The notes below the pieces were generated by a model, which was not told the origin of the DNA, did no database searches, and saw only the letters and a program-made list of their open reading frames with translations. DNA of 64,000 bases, taken from assembly GCA_036873135.1 (NCBI GenBank), contig JAPTYO010000005.1, positions 13,680,166-13,744,165 on the forward strand. Reading direction: 5' to 3'. A program made the position numbers and the translations under genes. The stretch is from Clarkia xantiana subsp. parviflora (lineage: Eukaryota; Streptophyta; Magnoliopsida; Myrtales; Onagraceae). Below, piece by piece: positions 33,290-44,492 of the stretch; positions within the stretch are counted from its first letter, which is position 1; the number at the start of each line of letters is the position of its first letter.

Positions 33290-33900
33290 TGTTGTATTAC
33301 GTGGTGGATTACTATGGATACGTAAAACAAGGTACATGTTAGTAATCATAATTACGCAGTGGAAGATGTGCACATACTTGAAACCTATCCGTAGTCCCAA
33401 GGATCTTGTTGAGGGAGTTCACGATCCACCGGACGGAACCCGTAGGTATTCTTGTTAGAGAAGCCCTACGTGGTATTAGCTACACATCAAAGCCTCTGAT
33501 CGATTCTTGGCAGGGACAGATCTCCAGAGTGTTTTACTCGAAGCAAATTGGCACAACCTAGGTAGCAAGTGGGTTCGGCCGAATATGTGTAGAAGGGGGG
33601 AAGGGTTTTTCTCTTCAAATCATCGCTTAGGAAGAATTGTGAATTTACCCCAAATAAAACCCTAACACCCCTTATTTATAGGAGGAGCAAAGTGGACAAA
33701 AGTCCACTTTGCCCCTTGCATATTTCGGCCGACCTTTATGTGTTAGGGAGGCCCAATTTTGGGCTTCTCATGTCAATTAGGATTTCGGTCAAGCCCAATT
33801 TCCCTAATGTGAAACTAATCCAATTTCATAGGTTACCTATACATATTAATGGGCTACCAATTATGGCGCCCACTCACCATATGCTAACAGAGGCCACATC
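33290..33900 (-). repeat. Copia LTR fragment, minus orientation
   Basis: It starts TGTTGTATTACGTGG next to the PBS. It shares AATTACGCAGTGGAAGATGT, TCCACCGGACGGAACCCGTA and CTCTGATCGATTCTTGGCAG with the LTR at 61688 and, inverted, with 32520-32845. The right edge is not resolved. It forms an inverted repeat with the LTR of element A across about 450 bp. Confidence 0.6.
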
Positions 33901-34686
33901 CTCGAACAACCAACGCATACGCATCATGCGTAATCACTCAACAATCAACATGCATATTTGGCGAATGAATACAAATTTAAAACATTTGGGGCTGACTTGC
34001 AATTCATGTTATAACAGTCATGTGAATTTCTAGACAGGGATCCTAATCAAGATAACTCAGCAAAACATGTCTATCCTAGTACGCAACTCATTAATTGACA
34101 ACAGGGCTCGGCCCTCAACATGTAATATCCAGCTAGCTTGACTTCGTCAAGACGCAATTTAACATGCATTCAAATCAATATATAGCAATTGCAATTCAGC
34201 CCACAAAATGATTCAGTCCCATAATCATGCATTTTCCGAGATCCATCCCCATAACTGAACTAGGCATCAGGTTTAATTAAAAATTTAAAATAACAAAAGA
34301 TTTCGCGCTCTATAGGTAATTTTAAAGTTAAAAAATAACTGGATTTTTCAATTTGATCTGACCTAATATTTTCAATTGACCCAAACCCGATCCAGTCCGG
34401 TTGACCCGATTCGATTTAATTGAACTGGGTTGGGTTTGACCACCTTTGGTTGAATCGATTGAGAAAATCCCATTTGGGTTGAACCGGTTGAGAAAATCCG
34501 GTTCGGTTGACCCGAACCAATCGAACCGGTGTGGACCCTACTAGAACCGAACCGCTTCGGTCCCCATGGGTTTACCGGGTCGGTTGGCCCGACCCGGTTG
34601 TGCAATTGGACCCGCCCCATTATCCCAATAGGGTCCGGCGGAAATATATATATATATATATATATATATTGACTGTAACAATATAC

Positions 34687-34743
<57 letters not shown>

Positions 34744-34744
34744 A
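33901..34744. other. Unassigned; low-complexity GGTTGACCC-type repeats and (TA)n runs
   Basis: No gene. Loosely repeated GGTTGACCCGA/GAACCGGT phrases lie at 34376-34620. TA microsatellites follow at about 34645-34670 and 34691-34742. Confidence 0.6.
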
Positions 34745-35179
34745 TTGTCAAGATTCTAATTTAGGGATAAAATCTATCGACAATATATTTTCTCAATCTT
34801 TAGGAAATAAAATATTACCAAATATACCTAAATCCCTAAAATCATGCATATATTATATCGGTAAATAATATCACAATATTTTATTCCTAATTCATCCTAG
34901 GACGGCCGAAACAAGTGTTTCTTGGCGCCGAAGAAAAAAAAATACCATATGTGGTTCGGCCGAAACACAAAAATTAGGGTTGGTGATCAAATTTCTATAT
35001 CAATTTTACCTTAATCACAAATCAAAAGTTCAGTTAAATTTTGAAAAAAAAAATCATGTTTTAGTAAGAACGTCCAATAAGACCAATTTTACTAAAAACG
35101 TGAAAATCCGATTTACCAAAAATCATGAACGCCAATTTTATTAAAAATCATGAACTCCCTACACAGGCTCTGATACCAC
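34745..35179 (-). repeat. Second copia 5' leader with PBS, minus orientation
   Basis: Related to 32846-33289. The PBS on the minus strand reads GTGGTATCAGAGCC (35166-35179), a better tRNA-iMet complement than the first. AT-rich and non-coding. Confidence 0.6.
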
Positions 35180-35764
35180 TATTGGTATTATGGGATAGTT
35201 ACTACGGATTAAAGCACGTGTACATGCCAGGTAACTAATTACGCAACGGAAATGGGCACATACCTGTTTATCTTATGCAGCCCAAGAATCGTCACAGAGG
35301 GAGTTCTCGACCGAGTCCTGCAGGAACTCTTGTTAAGGAGCAATCTGCACGCAATTTTCTCAAAAGCAAAGCCTCTTTCAATTCAGTGACGGGATGGATC
35401 TTTGGGGAAATTTTTGACACAATTTCGGCACTTCCTTGTGATGTCTCACTTACGGTTGAACCCTTGATAATATAGGCAGAGGGATTTCTTATCTAGTCAA
35501 CTAAAACGGAGAGAGTGATTAACCCTAAGAAATCCCCTAACACCTCATATTTATAAGAGGAGGTGAGCAAAGCCCACCCTTGGACTCCCTACAGGTTCGG
35601 CCAGCAACACTAATTTGGGGAGGCCCAATTTGGGCCTCCATTGGTCAATTGGGATTTTGGCCTGACCCGAAATCCCTAATGTGAAAAACTCCAATTAGGT
35701 TTAATCTGTTTGGCTGTTATTAATTGGCTCCATATTATGGCGGCTCACATACATTAAATGCCAG
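35180..35764 (-). repeat. Second copia LTR fragment, minus orientation
   Basis: It follows the PBS directly (TATTGGTATTATGGG; TG is mutated to TA). It shares GCGTAATTAGTTACC-like and GAGGGAGTTCTCGACC segments with the other copia LTRs. It has a TATA-like stretch at about 35547-35557 and breaks off at the copia B fragment. Confidence 0.5.
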
Positions 35765-36660
35765 CACAAGAAAGGTCTTGTTCTCTGTCAAGGTAAATAT
35801 TCTCTTGAACTTATTTCAGAGGCTGGTTTGGCAGGTGCTAAGCCTGCTAAGACCCCATGGAATTTAAGTTACAATTGACCAATAAGTAAGAAGTATGATG
35901 ATTCTTTAAAGGTAAATGAAGATGACCTCGTCCTACGTAATGAGTCTTCATTCAGACACCTGATATAAAAATTGTTCTAAATTACTTTGAACCGGCCGGA
36001 TATGCCTTTGTTGTTCAAACCTTGAGTCAGTTTTTGAATAGTCCAAAGAAGTCACATCTTGATGCTGCCTTGAGAGTTGTTAGATATTTTAAACATGAAC
36101 CTTTTAAAAGTATATCGTTGTCTGCTTTTAATAAGCCTGTGCTTGTTTCTTATGGGGATTTGGACTGGGGAAATTGCATGGATACAAGGAGGTCCTTGTC
36201 AGGTTATTGTGTTTAGATGGGGGATTCCTTAATCTCCTGGAAGGTAAAAAAAAAGCATGATACTGTATCAAAGTCTTCAGCTGAAGCTGAATATAGGGCT
36301 ATATGTCATACTATAGCTGAGGTTGTGTGGACTTTTATATGAATTGGGGTTTCCTCAGTCTATTCCTTCTCTTTTATTTTGTGATAACAAGGTTGCGATT
36401 CAGATTGCAAACAATCTCATATTCTATGAAAGAACAAAGCACATTGAGATAGTTATCATTTTCAAAGAAGAAAAATCTTCATAAAAACTATTCAGACCAT
36501 GTATGTCAGAATAGATGAGCAGCTTGCTGGTCTTTTTACGAAGCCATTGGCTTTTAAGGAGCACTTACTTGGTATCCAATTTAGTTATGAATAATATTTT
36601 CTCTGCTAATTTTGGGGTCGAAGATCCTCCTTAGTTTTCGTTTTGCAGGTCTTTAGCTTA
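35765..36660 (+). pseudogene. Ty1/copia RT-RNase H remnant (element B, different lineage)
   Basis: It begins KYSLELISEAGLAGAKPAKT with the usual 'GAKPA.TP' segment at the RT end. Then come FLNSPKKSHLDAALRVVRYF, GDLDWGNCMDTRRSLSGYCV and SKSSAEAEYRAICHTIAEVV, i.e. RNase H with decayed motifs, and DEQLAGLFTKPLAFKEHL at the end. Several stops and frameshifts. After it, a G-rich tract (about 36660-36667) and TGTGGAGATAGGTG look like a polypurine tract and the start of a 3' LTR. It differs from element A in its RNase H sequence. Confidence 0.75.
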
Positions 36661-36667
36661 GGGGGGG

Positions 36668-37079
36668 TGTGGAGATAGGTGCAATCTGGCTTGCTTCTGG
36701 TTGGCTGGGCTGCTCGTGGTGGACTTGCAGTCAGGGGGAGCAGCGCTAGGCTTCATGGGATGGATTGGGCTCTGTCTATTGTTTTAGTAGTTTATTGTTT
36801 TCTTTAAGGACTTCTTTTTACTTGTTTTGGAATGTTGTGGACAAGTTCATTCGTTTTTTAATAACTGGGGGGGGGGGGGGTAAAGATGAAACAAATGTTT
36901 CGGCTTCCTTTAGTGTTTAAAGGTGAAATTAGACCATGTGAAAGAACTGGAGTTAGTGATCCGCAACTGTTGTGTTTCTATCCTTCGATCCAAGAACGTG
37001 ATAGGAATTGCAGGGAAAATGGCCCTTGACAGTGGGAGATAATATCTAGAGTATGTATGGCCACTAAAGGGTATATGAA
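36668..37079. other. Possible 3' LTR of copia B, partly low complexity; no gene
   Basis: It starts TGTGGAGATAGG after the G-rich tract and contains a 13-base G homopolymer at about 36867-36879. The end is not defined. Confidence 0.35.
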
Positions 37080-37439
37080 AGTATTGACCATATAAATCAG
37101 ATCACCTACAAGCACCAAAAATACTGGTCTTGGCCGCGACGGGGACGTCGCATTCATTAAGGGGTAGATCGTAACACCCCGGGATTTGTACCACATGGAT
37201 TAGAAAAGAGGGATTTTGAGCCTTAATGATTTAGAGTGTTATTACTCAAAACAATAAGAATTCCTCATTTTCTAGGCCCAAGTGAGGACAACGTTCATTA
37301 AGGATGAGTTGGGCTGATGAAGATGTCGCTCATTTTGGGGCGTAACATGGATTTAACAATGTAGTAGATCAGACTTATATAGAATATTGTTTGCATTCAT
37401 GATGACTTATGACTAAAGTTTCCAATAATTTAATTTTTG
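37080..37439 (+). repeat. Chromovirus-like 3' end and LTR start (fragment)
   Basis: GGCCGCGACGGGGACGTCGC, an AAGGGG purine tract and GTAACACCCCGGG (37129-37181) have the layout of the end of pol, polypurine tract and LTR start (TGTAACACCC type) in plant chromoviruses. The fragment is cut by the insertion at 37445. Weak evidence. Confidence 0.35.
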
Positions 37440-37444
37440 ATGAT

Positions 37445-38311
37445 TGTTGGAATATGATTCGAGGTAACCTTAGGTAGACAATGTCAAGTTATGAATTATA
37501 AGAATAAAGCGATAGGTAGTCAAATACGTTCAAATGCGAGACTGAAAGAAGATAAGTCGACGACCATTTCCACTTAGAATGATAAGATAAAGACAAATGG
37601 TCGATAACAATATATGAAGAAGTCGACTTCTGAAGAACGGCTAGTGAAAGAAGGCGACTAAATCATTCAAGGATTTCTCACTAAAGTACGACTCGAGTCG
37701 AGAAGCCGAAACACCACTGAGAACCATTCCTCTAAATGAAAGGGGCAGGTGGCGACCAGCTTGAGCCTCCTCGGAGGAAGCCTTTCCTCCTAAGGAAAAG
37801 TTACCAACTGGCGACCTGCTCACCGTCTTTAAATCTGAAGAAACCTTCCTCTTAGGGTAAAACTTAGTTGGCTACCTGCTTATCACCTAGTTAAGGAAAC
37901 CTTCCTCAGTAAGAAACAGGAGGTGGCGACCTGCTTGTCACCAGCTGACTTCTCACTGTCTCTCTCAACCAATCAGAAAAAGGCAGCCACCGCCATTGAA
38001 CAGCCAATCAAGGCATCATGGCCGCAACTTGAAGTCGGTAATCTCTCCCTATAAATAGGGGAACATTATAAACATTTAGTAATCTTGATTCACGCACTTT
38101 ACAATACTCTTTCTAAATCCATTACTGACTTAAGCTTCGGAGTTGAATCAGGGGCCATCCCCACCCCTTTTCAGGTCCTCGCCTCACATAAAGCTCCCAA
38201 AGGAGATTAAGTACCCAGGAGGTCAGGAAAGATACTTACGAGAGTTAGCTACCGGCGAGACCTCGAAGTCCACTACTAGAAGTTCAAGGGCACGTCATTT
38301 TGATCCCAACA
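37445..38311 (+). repeat. 5' LTR of gypsy element III
   Basis: 867 bp, TG...CA. TATA box CCCTATAAATAGGGG at about 38048-38062. Very similar to the 3' LTR, with scattered substitutions and small indels. Confidence 0.9.
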
Positions 38312-38347
38312 TTTGGAACCGTCTGTGGGAAACGAGATCAAGAAGTC

Positions 38348-38890
38348 ATGGCCCCACCAAGGAGTCGAGTCAGGCAGAGTCAAGCATGGATAGCTGAAGG
38401 TATGTTCCAAGGACCAACTGAAACCTTGGAAAATTACTTTAGGCGATTCCAAGGAGGATATACTGGAGGTGAACTCTCAGAAAGTGAAGCCATCCAAGTG
38501 TTCTTTAGAGGTTTGGGACCCCAGTCCCGATCCTTAGCCACCACTCAACACACTGAACCAGTGGGAAGTTTGGAAGAGTTGATTCAACGGACGACTCTCC
38601 ATGTAAAAGTGGAGGAAGCCCAGATGAATCACCACCATCCGCAAAGGTCATCAAGAAATCAATGCGAGAACTCATCAGTGCGAGGAGCCTCGTCGGAGGA
38701 ATTCCGACAAACCCAACAAAGGTTAGAAAGACTTTATCTAGCTGAGGGAAATCGTCATCCTACCCCTTGCTGTGAATATCACCAACAAGAGGGACATGAC
38801 ATTGAAAACTGTCTCCTTGAAAGGAGAGAGTTGGAGTTTATGCAAGAAGAGATCCAACATCACCATCGTCATCGCTCCCGTGAACGATGA
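38348..38890 (+). pseudogene. Shortened Gag of gypsy element III
   Basis: Begins at ATG 38348 (MAPPRSRVRQSQAWIAEG), 17 bp after the PBS. It goes quickly to the end of the Gag core (ETLENYFRRFQGG, ESEAIQVFFRGLGP) and a knuckle-like CCEYHQQEGHDIENCLLERR. At 180 codons it lacks most of the N-terminal half of a Tat Gag, so an internal deletion is likely. The TGA at 38888 is in the same frame as the protease ORF that follows; it looks like a CGA-to-TGA change. Confidence 0.75.
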
Positions 38891-40183
38891 AGATGGAGAA
38901 CACACTCGGACAATAACATTAATGTTTTGTCGGGAGGATTCGCAGCCGGAGGTGAATCAAGCACGGCTCGAGACACCTATGCGGCTCAAGATATTATCTC
39001 GCCCGGTACTCACAAAAGGACAAGAGGGCTGGAACCCATGGCAATCACCTTCTCAACAGAAGACTTTTCTGAAGCTTCTCAACCTCATGAAGACGCCTTA
39101 GTAATCACCGCACGAATCAATAACTTTGAAATAAGGAGGATACTAGTAGATGGAGGAAGCTCCGCTGATGTAATCGCCTTCAAAGTCAACGATGCGATGG
39201 GATACAAAAGGAAAGATATGCAAGAGATGACCTCCCCATTGGTAGGATTCACCGGAAGAACTACCTATCCCCTAGGGGCAATTCAGCTTCCATTGGTTTT
39301 AGGGCAAGGCTGGATGACCTTACACTTAACAATTCATTTTGTGGTGGTCGACCAAATCAATGCCTACAATGCGATATTGGGAAGAACCACCCTTAACCCC
39401 AACTATATCGTCCCTTCTAACGTTCACCAAGTCATGAGATTCCCTACTCATCACGGAATAGGAGAAATGTGGGGCGACCAAAAAGCATCTCGAAAATGTT
39501 ATGTCAACCTCCTCCGAAGGCGTAACCAAAAGGAAACTCTGTTTATTATTACAGATGAGGATCACCAGGAGGAAGGAGGACGACCTGCCCCCATGGAAGA
39601 ACTAGTCGAGGTCACCTTGGAAGGAGAAGACAGAAAAATTAAGATTAGAGCTACTCTCCCCCCGGAACATGCCAAAAGAATAACTGCTCTCCTTAGAGAA
39701 TACAAGGAGTTATTCGCTTGGGAACCTAGTGACACGCCAGGAATAAGTCCCGACATCATCTCTCACGAGCTAAGGATAGATCCACCTGTGAAGGCTATAG
39801 CTCAGAAAAGGAGATCTATGGGAGCAGAAAAGAAGGCGGTAATATGCCAAGAGGTAGGGAACTTGGTCGATGCTGGTTTTGTTAAAGAAATATGATTCCA
39901 AACATGGGTCGTCAATCCGGTCTTGGTGAGGAAGTCCAACAAGAGATGGAGGATGTGCGTAGATTTCCGGGATCTCAACAAAGCATGCCCCATAAATTCC
40001 TACCGCTTCTCCAGAATCGACCAATTGGTCGACGCCACTTCAGGACACGAGCTCCTAAGTTTCATGAATGCAATCTCAGGATACAACCAGATACAAATGC
40101 ACCCCAAAGAAGAAGCCCATACTGTTTTCTATGCCGATAGTGATATTTATCATTACAAGGTCATGCCTTTTTGCTTGATTAAT
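38891..40183 (+). pseudogene. Protease and first half of RT, gypsy element III
   Basis: Same frame as Gag. Features: FAAGGESSTARD linker, IRRILVDGGSSADVIAFK (protease with catalytic Asp), LVGFTGRTTYPLGAIQLPL, AYNAILGRTTLNP, LFAWEPSDTPGIS, and then RT from GNLVDAGFVKEI through NPVLVRKSNKRWRMCVDFRD to YHYKVMPFCLIN. One TGA (39893-39895) interrupts, again a likely CGA change. The frame stops at the 5' edge of the inserted element and resumes in register at 48424 once the insertion and one TTAAT copy are discounted. Confidence 0.85.
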
Positions 40184-41552
40184 TGTCGGACCAAATATCT
40201 GACCTATGGCGATTTACGTTTTGAAAAACGTGCAGTTTTGGAAAGAGTCGCCACTAGTTAATTAAGGCTAACTAGAATCCTAAATTACCTAGGTAAATAA
40301 CGAATCAAATACCTAAGCACATTAATCGGTCTACGACCCAAGATTTGAGTTCGGGGGTTCAGTTACGAATTAAGAAAAATGTTTTTCTAATTACGCCCTT
40401 TCGGTACTTAATTAACCTATTTGCCAATTTTAAAATTTAAATATGCATTACGTCGAATTAATTTAACGATATCAAAAACTAAACTAACTCTCATGCGAAA
40501 AATATTATCAACGACAAATATAAGCTCTAAAAAAAAACTATTACACATCTAAAACTCCTAATTGAGATAAAATCTAATAAAATCAAGCATGCTCAAAATC
40601 ATGATATAATTTAATAATAATACGTCCTACACATATATACATACAGTAAAACACGTAACCTAATTAATCTACATCTAAATTAACTAATTAACATGTTCTA
40701 ATAACAATAATAATAATGATAATAATAAAAATAATAAATAAAAAACAGAAAAATAACAGAAAAATAATATTAATAAATAATTAATATAATATTATTATTA
40801 AAAAAAAAAACTGAACAGCGGGACTTTTACCTACAGCACCGGAGGAGGGCGACGTCTTGGACAGATCTCGGATTCCGGCAGAGCAGCAGCGACAGCAGGG
40901 CAGGCTCCGGCGAGACGGGCGAACAGGGACAGGTGACACGGACGGCAGCCGGGCAGGCGGACGGGCGCGACAGCAGGCGGGCCGGCCGGAGCAACCAGCG
41001 GCAGGCACCGATATTCTAGGTGACGGAGGGCGGTGTCTTGGTCGGTGCTGGGACGGTGATGGTCGGGCGGCGCGATCCTGGTGGCTGGACGGACAGGCGA
41101 GGCGGTGAGACACCGAGCCGGCGGCGGCGGGAATGGTGGTGCTCCCACCGGTTGGCTTTTCACGGCAGATGAAAGAAGAAATAAAAAAAAACTTTATTTT
41201 GCACAAAAATCGAGATTTATTTTATTATTTTTGCTGTATTAATTTTTCCTCCCCTATTACATAGTACATTGGGCCTATTTATAGGTAAATTGACACCCAA
41301 AAATTAGGAAATCAATATTCCCTCAATATTCACCCTATTAAATCCGAAAAAATATATATAAATATATATATTATATATTTTCTAATTATTACATCATATT
41401 TATTGCATATGTATTGTCCTAATTTAAACTGAGCCTATTTTTGGCAATCCCGTGACCTTCCATATCTAAATACTTCCTTTTTTAAACGCGTTACACATAA
41501 CATTTTTAACATGTTACGTACGTGTCGCGCGTACCAAAATTAGGTGTTTACA
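40184..41552 (-). repeat. LTR (3' in element orientation) of the Gag-only element
   Basis: Contains a GC-rich island (about 40815-41160) in AT-rich surroundings, and a minus-strand TATA box (TATAAATAGGCCC, 41271-41283). The open frames in the GC island on both strands appear in both LTRs and are not genes. Confidence 0.9.
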
Positions 41553-41639
41553 GCTTGCCCCTCTTTGGACGGACTCCCGTAGAATGCATTCGAGGGGGTT
41601 TGTCCAAAGACGAGTAAACACTAATTTTGGCTAGGAAGT

Positions 41640-42240
41640 ATATCTTTTTCCGGGTCTTGAAGTCTCCAAGGTGGCCTTTGGCGAAAAAGTAAAACTTCTG
41701 TCGGCGGTGCCCCTGTTGACAGTGCCTCCATTGGTCGTGCAGAAAATAGAACCTCTGTCGGCGGTGCCCCTGTTGGCGGTGCCTCCATTGGTAGTGCAGA
41801 AAGTAAGGCCTCTAGTGGCGTGCGAAAAAGTAAAGCCTCCAGTGGCGTGCAGAAAAGTAAAGCCTCCAGTGGCATGCGGAAAAGTAAAGCCTCCAGTGGC
41901 GTGCAGTAAAGTAACCTCAATCGACGTTGCCTCCAGTGGCGAGCGACAAGGAAAAGCCTCCAGTGGCGTGCAATAAAGTAAAACCTTTGGTGATGATTGG
42001 TAACAGAAGACCTCTACGTCAGACAGTCCCAACAACCTCTGGTGACGCCTCTAGTGGCGAGTGGTAACGGAAAAACCTCTACGTCAGACCGTACCGGAAA
42101 ACCTCTGCTGATGCCTCTAGTGGCGAGTGGTAACGGAAGACCTCTACGTCAGACCGTACCGGAAAACCTCTGGTGATATCTCTGGTGGCGGAAGACCTCT
42201 AGTGGCGTCCGTTGGAGAAGTGCCTCTAGTGGCGTGACTT
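41640..42240. repeat. Tandem repeats of a 29-55 bp unit in the Gag-only element
   Basis: The phrase AAGCCTCCAGTGGCGTGC and variants recur many times between 41640 and 41980, changing to a longer unit (CTCTAGTGGCGAGTGGTAAC) toward 42240. Repeats lie between Gag and the 3' LTR. Open frames over them are repeat artefacts. Confidence 0.85.
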
Positions 42241-42499
42241 GCGAAGTCTGAATACTAAGGGTTCGTTCGTCGGGGTTGACTCTCAGGAAGCTGGAAAACT
42301 TCAGATCCTGATTGTCGGTTGTGACTTGTAGGAACAGACTGTAACAGTCCTACTCATCCTTGGATGGTGACTCGCGAGAGCAGACTGTAACTGTCCCGCT
42401 AGCCGTGAAGTTGACGTTGGAAGGTGCTGTGTTGCGCATGAATGTTTGTCCCTAATTTTTGTATAAATTGCGCACGGTGCGACAATCTAGCGGGATCTT

Positions 42500-42600
42500 T
42501 TCTTTTTCATTTTTCTTTTTTCTTTTTCTTTTTCTTTTTTCTTTTTCTTCTTCTCTCTTTTTTTTTTTTGAGAATTTCTCTTTTTCTCTCCTTTTTCCAC
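42500..42600. repeat. Pyrimidine-rich (CTTTTT)n low-complexity tract
   Basis: Runs of TTTTTCTTTTTC dominate. In element orientation this is an A/G tract between gag and the 3' LTR. Confidence 0.8.
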
Positions 42601-42799
42601 GGCCGATTGAGAGATTTTCGACCGTGCCCCTCAGTTTTTTATTTTCTCTCCTTTTGCCATGATTGCAATTTCTGAACCATGCCTCTCATTTCCTGATTTT
42701 GCCTAGGCTGCCCTTTCGGGTTTTCAACCTAGCGGAAGCACTCTTTATTTGATAGCCGATTAAACGGTGGCACTGACTCGTACTTTATTTTCCGCCTCG

Positions 42800-43435
42800 A
42801 TGCGGGAGTATTTGTAGCCCTTTGGAGGGTGGCTGTGACCCTTTTCTCACTGTCTTCAATGTTGCGGGAGCTCTTTTGATTGTAGCCATTTGGTGGGTGG
42901 TTGTGGCCCTCCATTCCTCGTCTCTGATCCGGGAAACACTCTCTGTATGTAACCATTTTGAGGGTGGTTGTGGCCCTTTCACTTAACATCCGCCATCGAT
43001 GTTCCGGGATCGCTCTTTTGACTGTAGCCGTTTGAGGGACGACTGTGACCCTTTTTATTTTCCCGCCCTTACCGGGTTCGTGAGATTACTCTTTGTGTAG
43101 CCATTTTAAGGGTGACTATGGCCCTTTTTATTCTCCCTCCCTCACAGGGTTCGCGAGGTCACTTTTTTATTCGTAGCCGTTTGGAGGGTGGTTGTGGCCC
43201 TTTCACCTATTTTCCACTTTTGACGTTGCAGGAGCGCTCTTTATCTGTAGCCATTTGAAGGGTGGCTGTGGCCCTTTCTTTATAGTCGTTTTAGGGACGA
43301 CTGAGACCCTTTTTATTTGTAGTTGATTTAGGGACAACTGTGACCCTTCTATTTTTTCATTGCTCTCACAAAATACGCACGAGACCTCTCTTTATTTTAA
43401 TCGGTAGACAATTAAAGGGCGGCTGTGACCCTAAA
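42800..43435. repeat. Tandem repeat array, about 10 copies (TAGCC-TTTGAGGGTGG-TGTGGCCCTTT)
   Basis: Copies near 42810, 42880, 42945, 43024, 43098, 43172, 43247, 43282, 43317 and 43401 share TGTAGCCATTTTGAGGGTGG and TGTGGCCCTTT. Spacing varies from about 35 to 85 bp. Pyrimidine-rich low-complexity DNA adjoins on both sides (42500-42600, 43435-43510). Confidence 0.8.
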
Positions 43436-43510
43436 TTTTTTTTTTGCTTTTTTCTTTGCTTTCTTTTTTTGCCCTTTTTGCTTGCCCTTTTTTTTTTTTT
43501 TTTAAACGAA

Positions 43511-44492
43511 AATTTAGCGAAAATAATCAACAAAAATTATGTACATGCCGCTAGTGGCAAATCTGAAATTTCTAATTCAAAACATCTTCTAGAGAAGGAC
43601 TCAGTTGATTGAGTCAAAATATGTCGATTGTGTCGACGCCCTGGATGGACCTTACAGCCAATGGATGACGTAGACAGTGATTTCTAATCTCGGCTTCTCA
43701 AGTGCCCCGGTTATTGCTCAATCTCGTCTGGGGATGCCCCATGGCTAGCACCTACCGGGTTAGGCTCGTCGCATGCAGGATGAATGGCATCGTCAATGAA
43801 CACACATGGATGACGTGGAGTAGTCCGCATTGGGGCACAAATATTGCGCGAGATAAATTCGGCAACTGACACAAGAATGGTTGGCGAGCAAAGGGCCGTG
43901 CACGAGATGTGCTCTTCAGAGGCTTTTATTTGGATGATTATCTGAGCTGCACAATGAGTAAGGAAAAAAACTCAAATTTCGGGGATATAATTGATCACGA
44001 CTTCCCTTACCTGGGTGCCCGACATCTTTAATGGAAATTTGCTCCATATATGAATGGATCCGTTGCATCTTCCGTTTTTTTCTTCATATAGTGGTTGTGC
44101 TCGATCTGAACGGGGATATGCCATTTGGTTGACCAGTTTAGACGTCATCGTGTAATGGATGTACAGCTTGGTTCAAGAAGGCGCATGTATTCCCTGTATG
44201 GAGATTTTGATCACTGGGTGATTTGAATCCTTTATCGGCCGTCTTGACGGGCTTGGTAGTCCATGACTTTAGGAACATCGACTCAAGAAAAGACTGAATT
44301 GTCAATCGACTTGCATCATTCCTAAAAAAAAAAACCAATTAAACAAACTCAAACATAGGGATTTATTTATTGATTAGATCATGACAATATCCCTCTTTCC
44401 TATGCAGGGCTCATGATCTTGCCGCGCTAGGAGTACATAACTGAACAATTTATTCATCGCTAAAAAAAAAATGGATGTAGCGTTAGGAGAAA
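43511..44492. other. Non-coding spacer between the repeat arrays and gag
   Basis: No coding frame of note; the 66-codon minus frame at 44138-44338 has no recognised domain. It is the region where protease, RT and integrase would lie in an autonomous relative, and no trace of them is seen. Confidence 0.6.

Noticed and set aside
36867..36879. G homopolymer (and those at 17371 and 19566) as a functional G-quadruplex or tract
   Set aside because: Single homopolymers in decayed repeats are more simply slippage products, and their length may be a sequencing error.
40781..41206. Pro/Arg-rich open frames in the GC island (also 47658-48070)
   Set aside because: Present in both LTR copies on both strands, with frameshifts between them; explained by GC-rich DNA.
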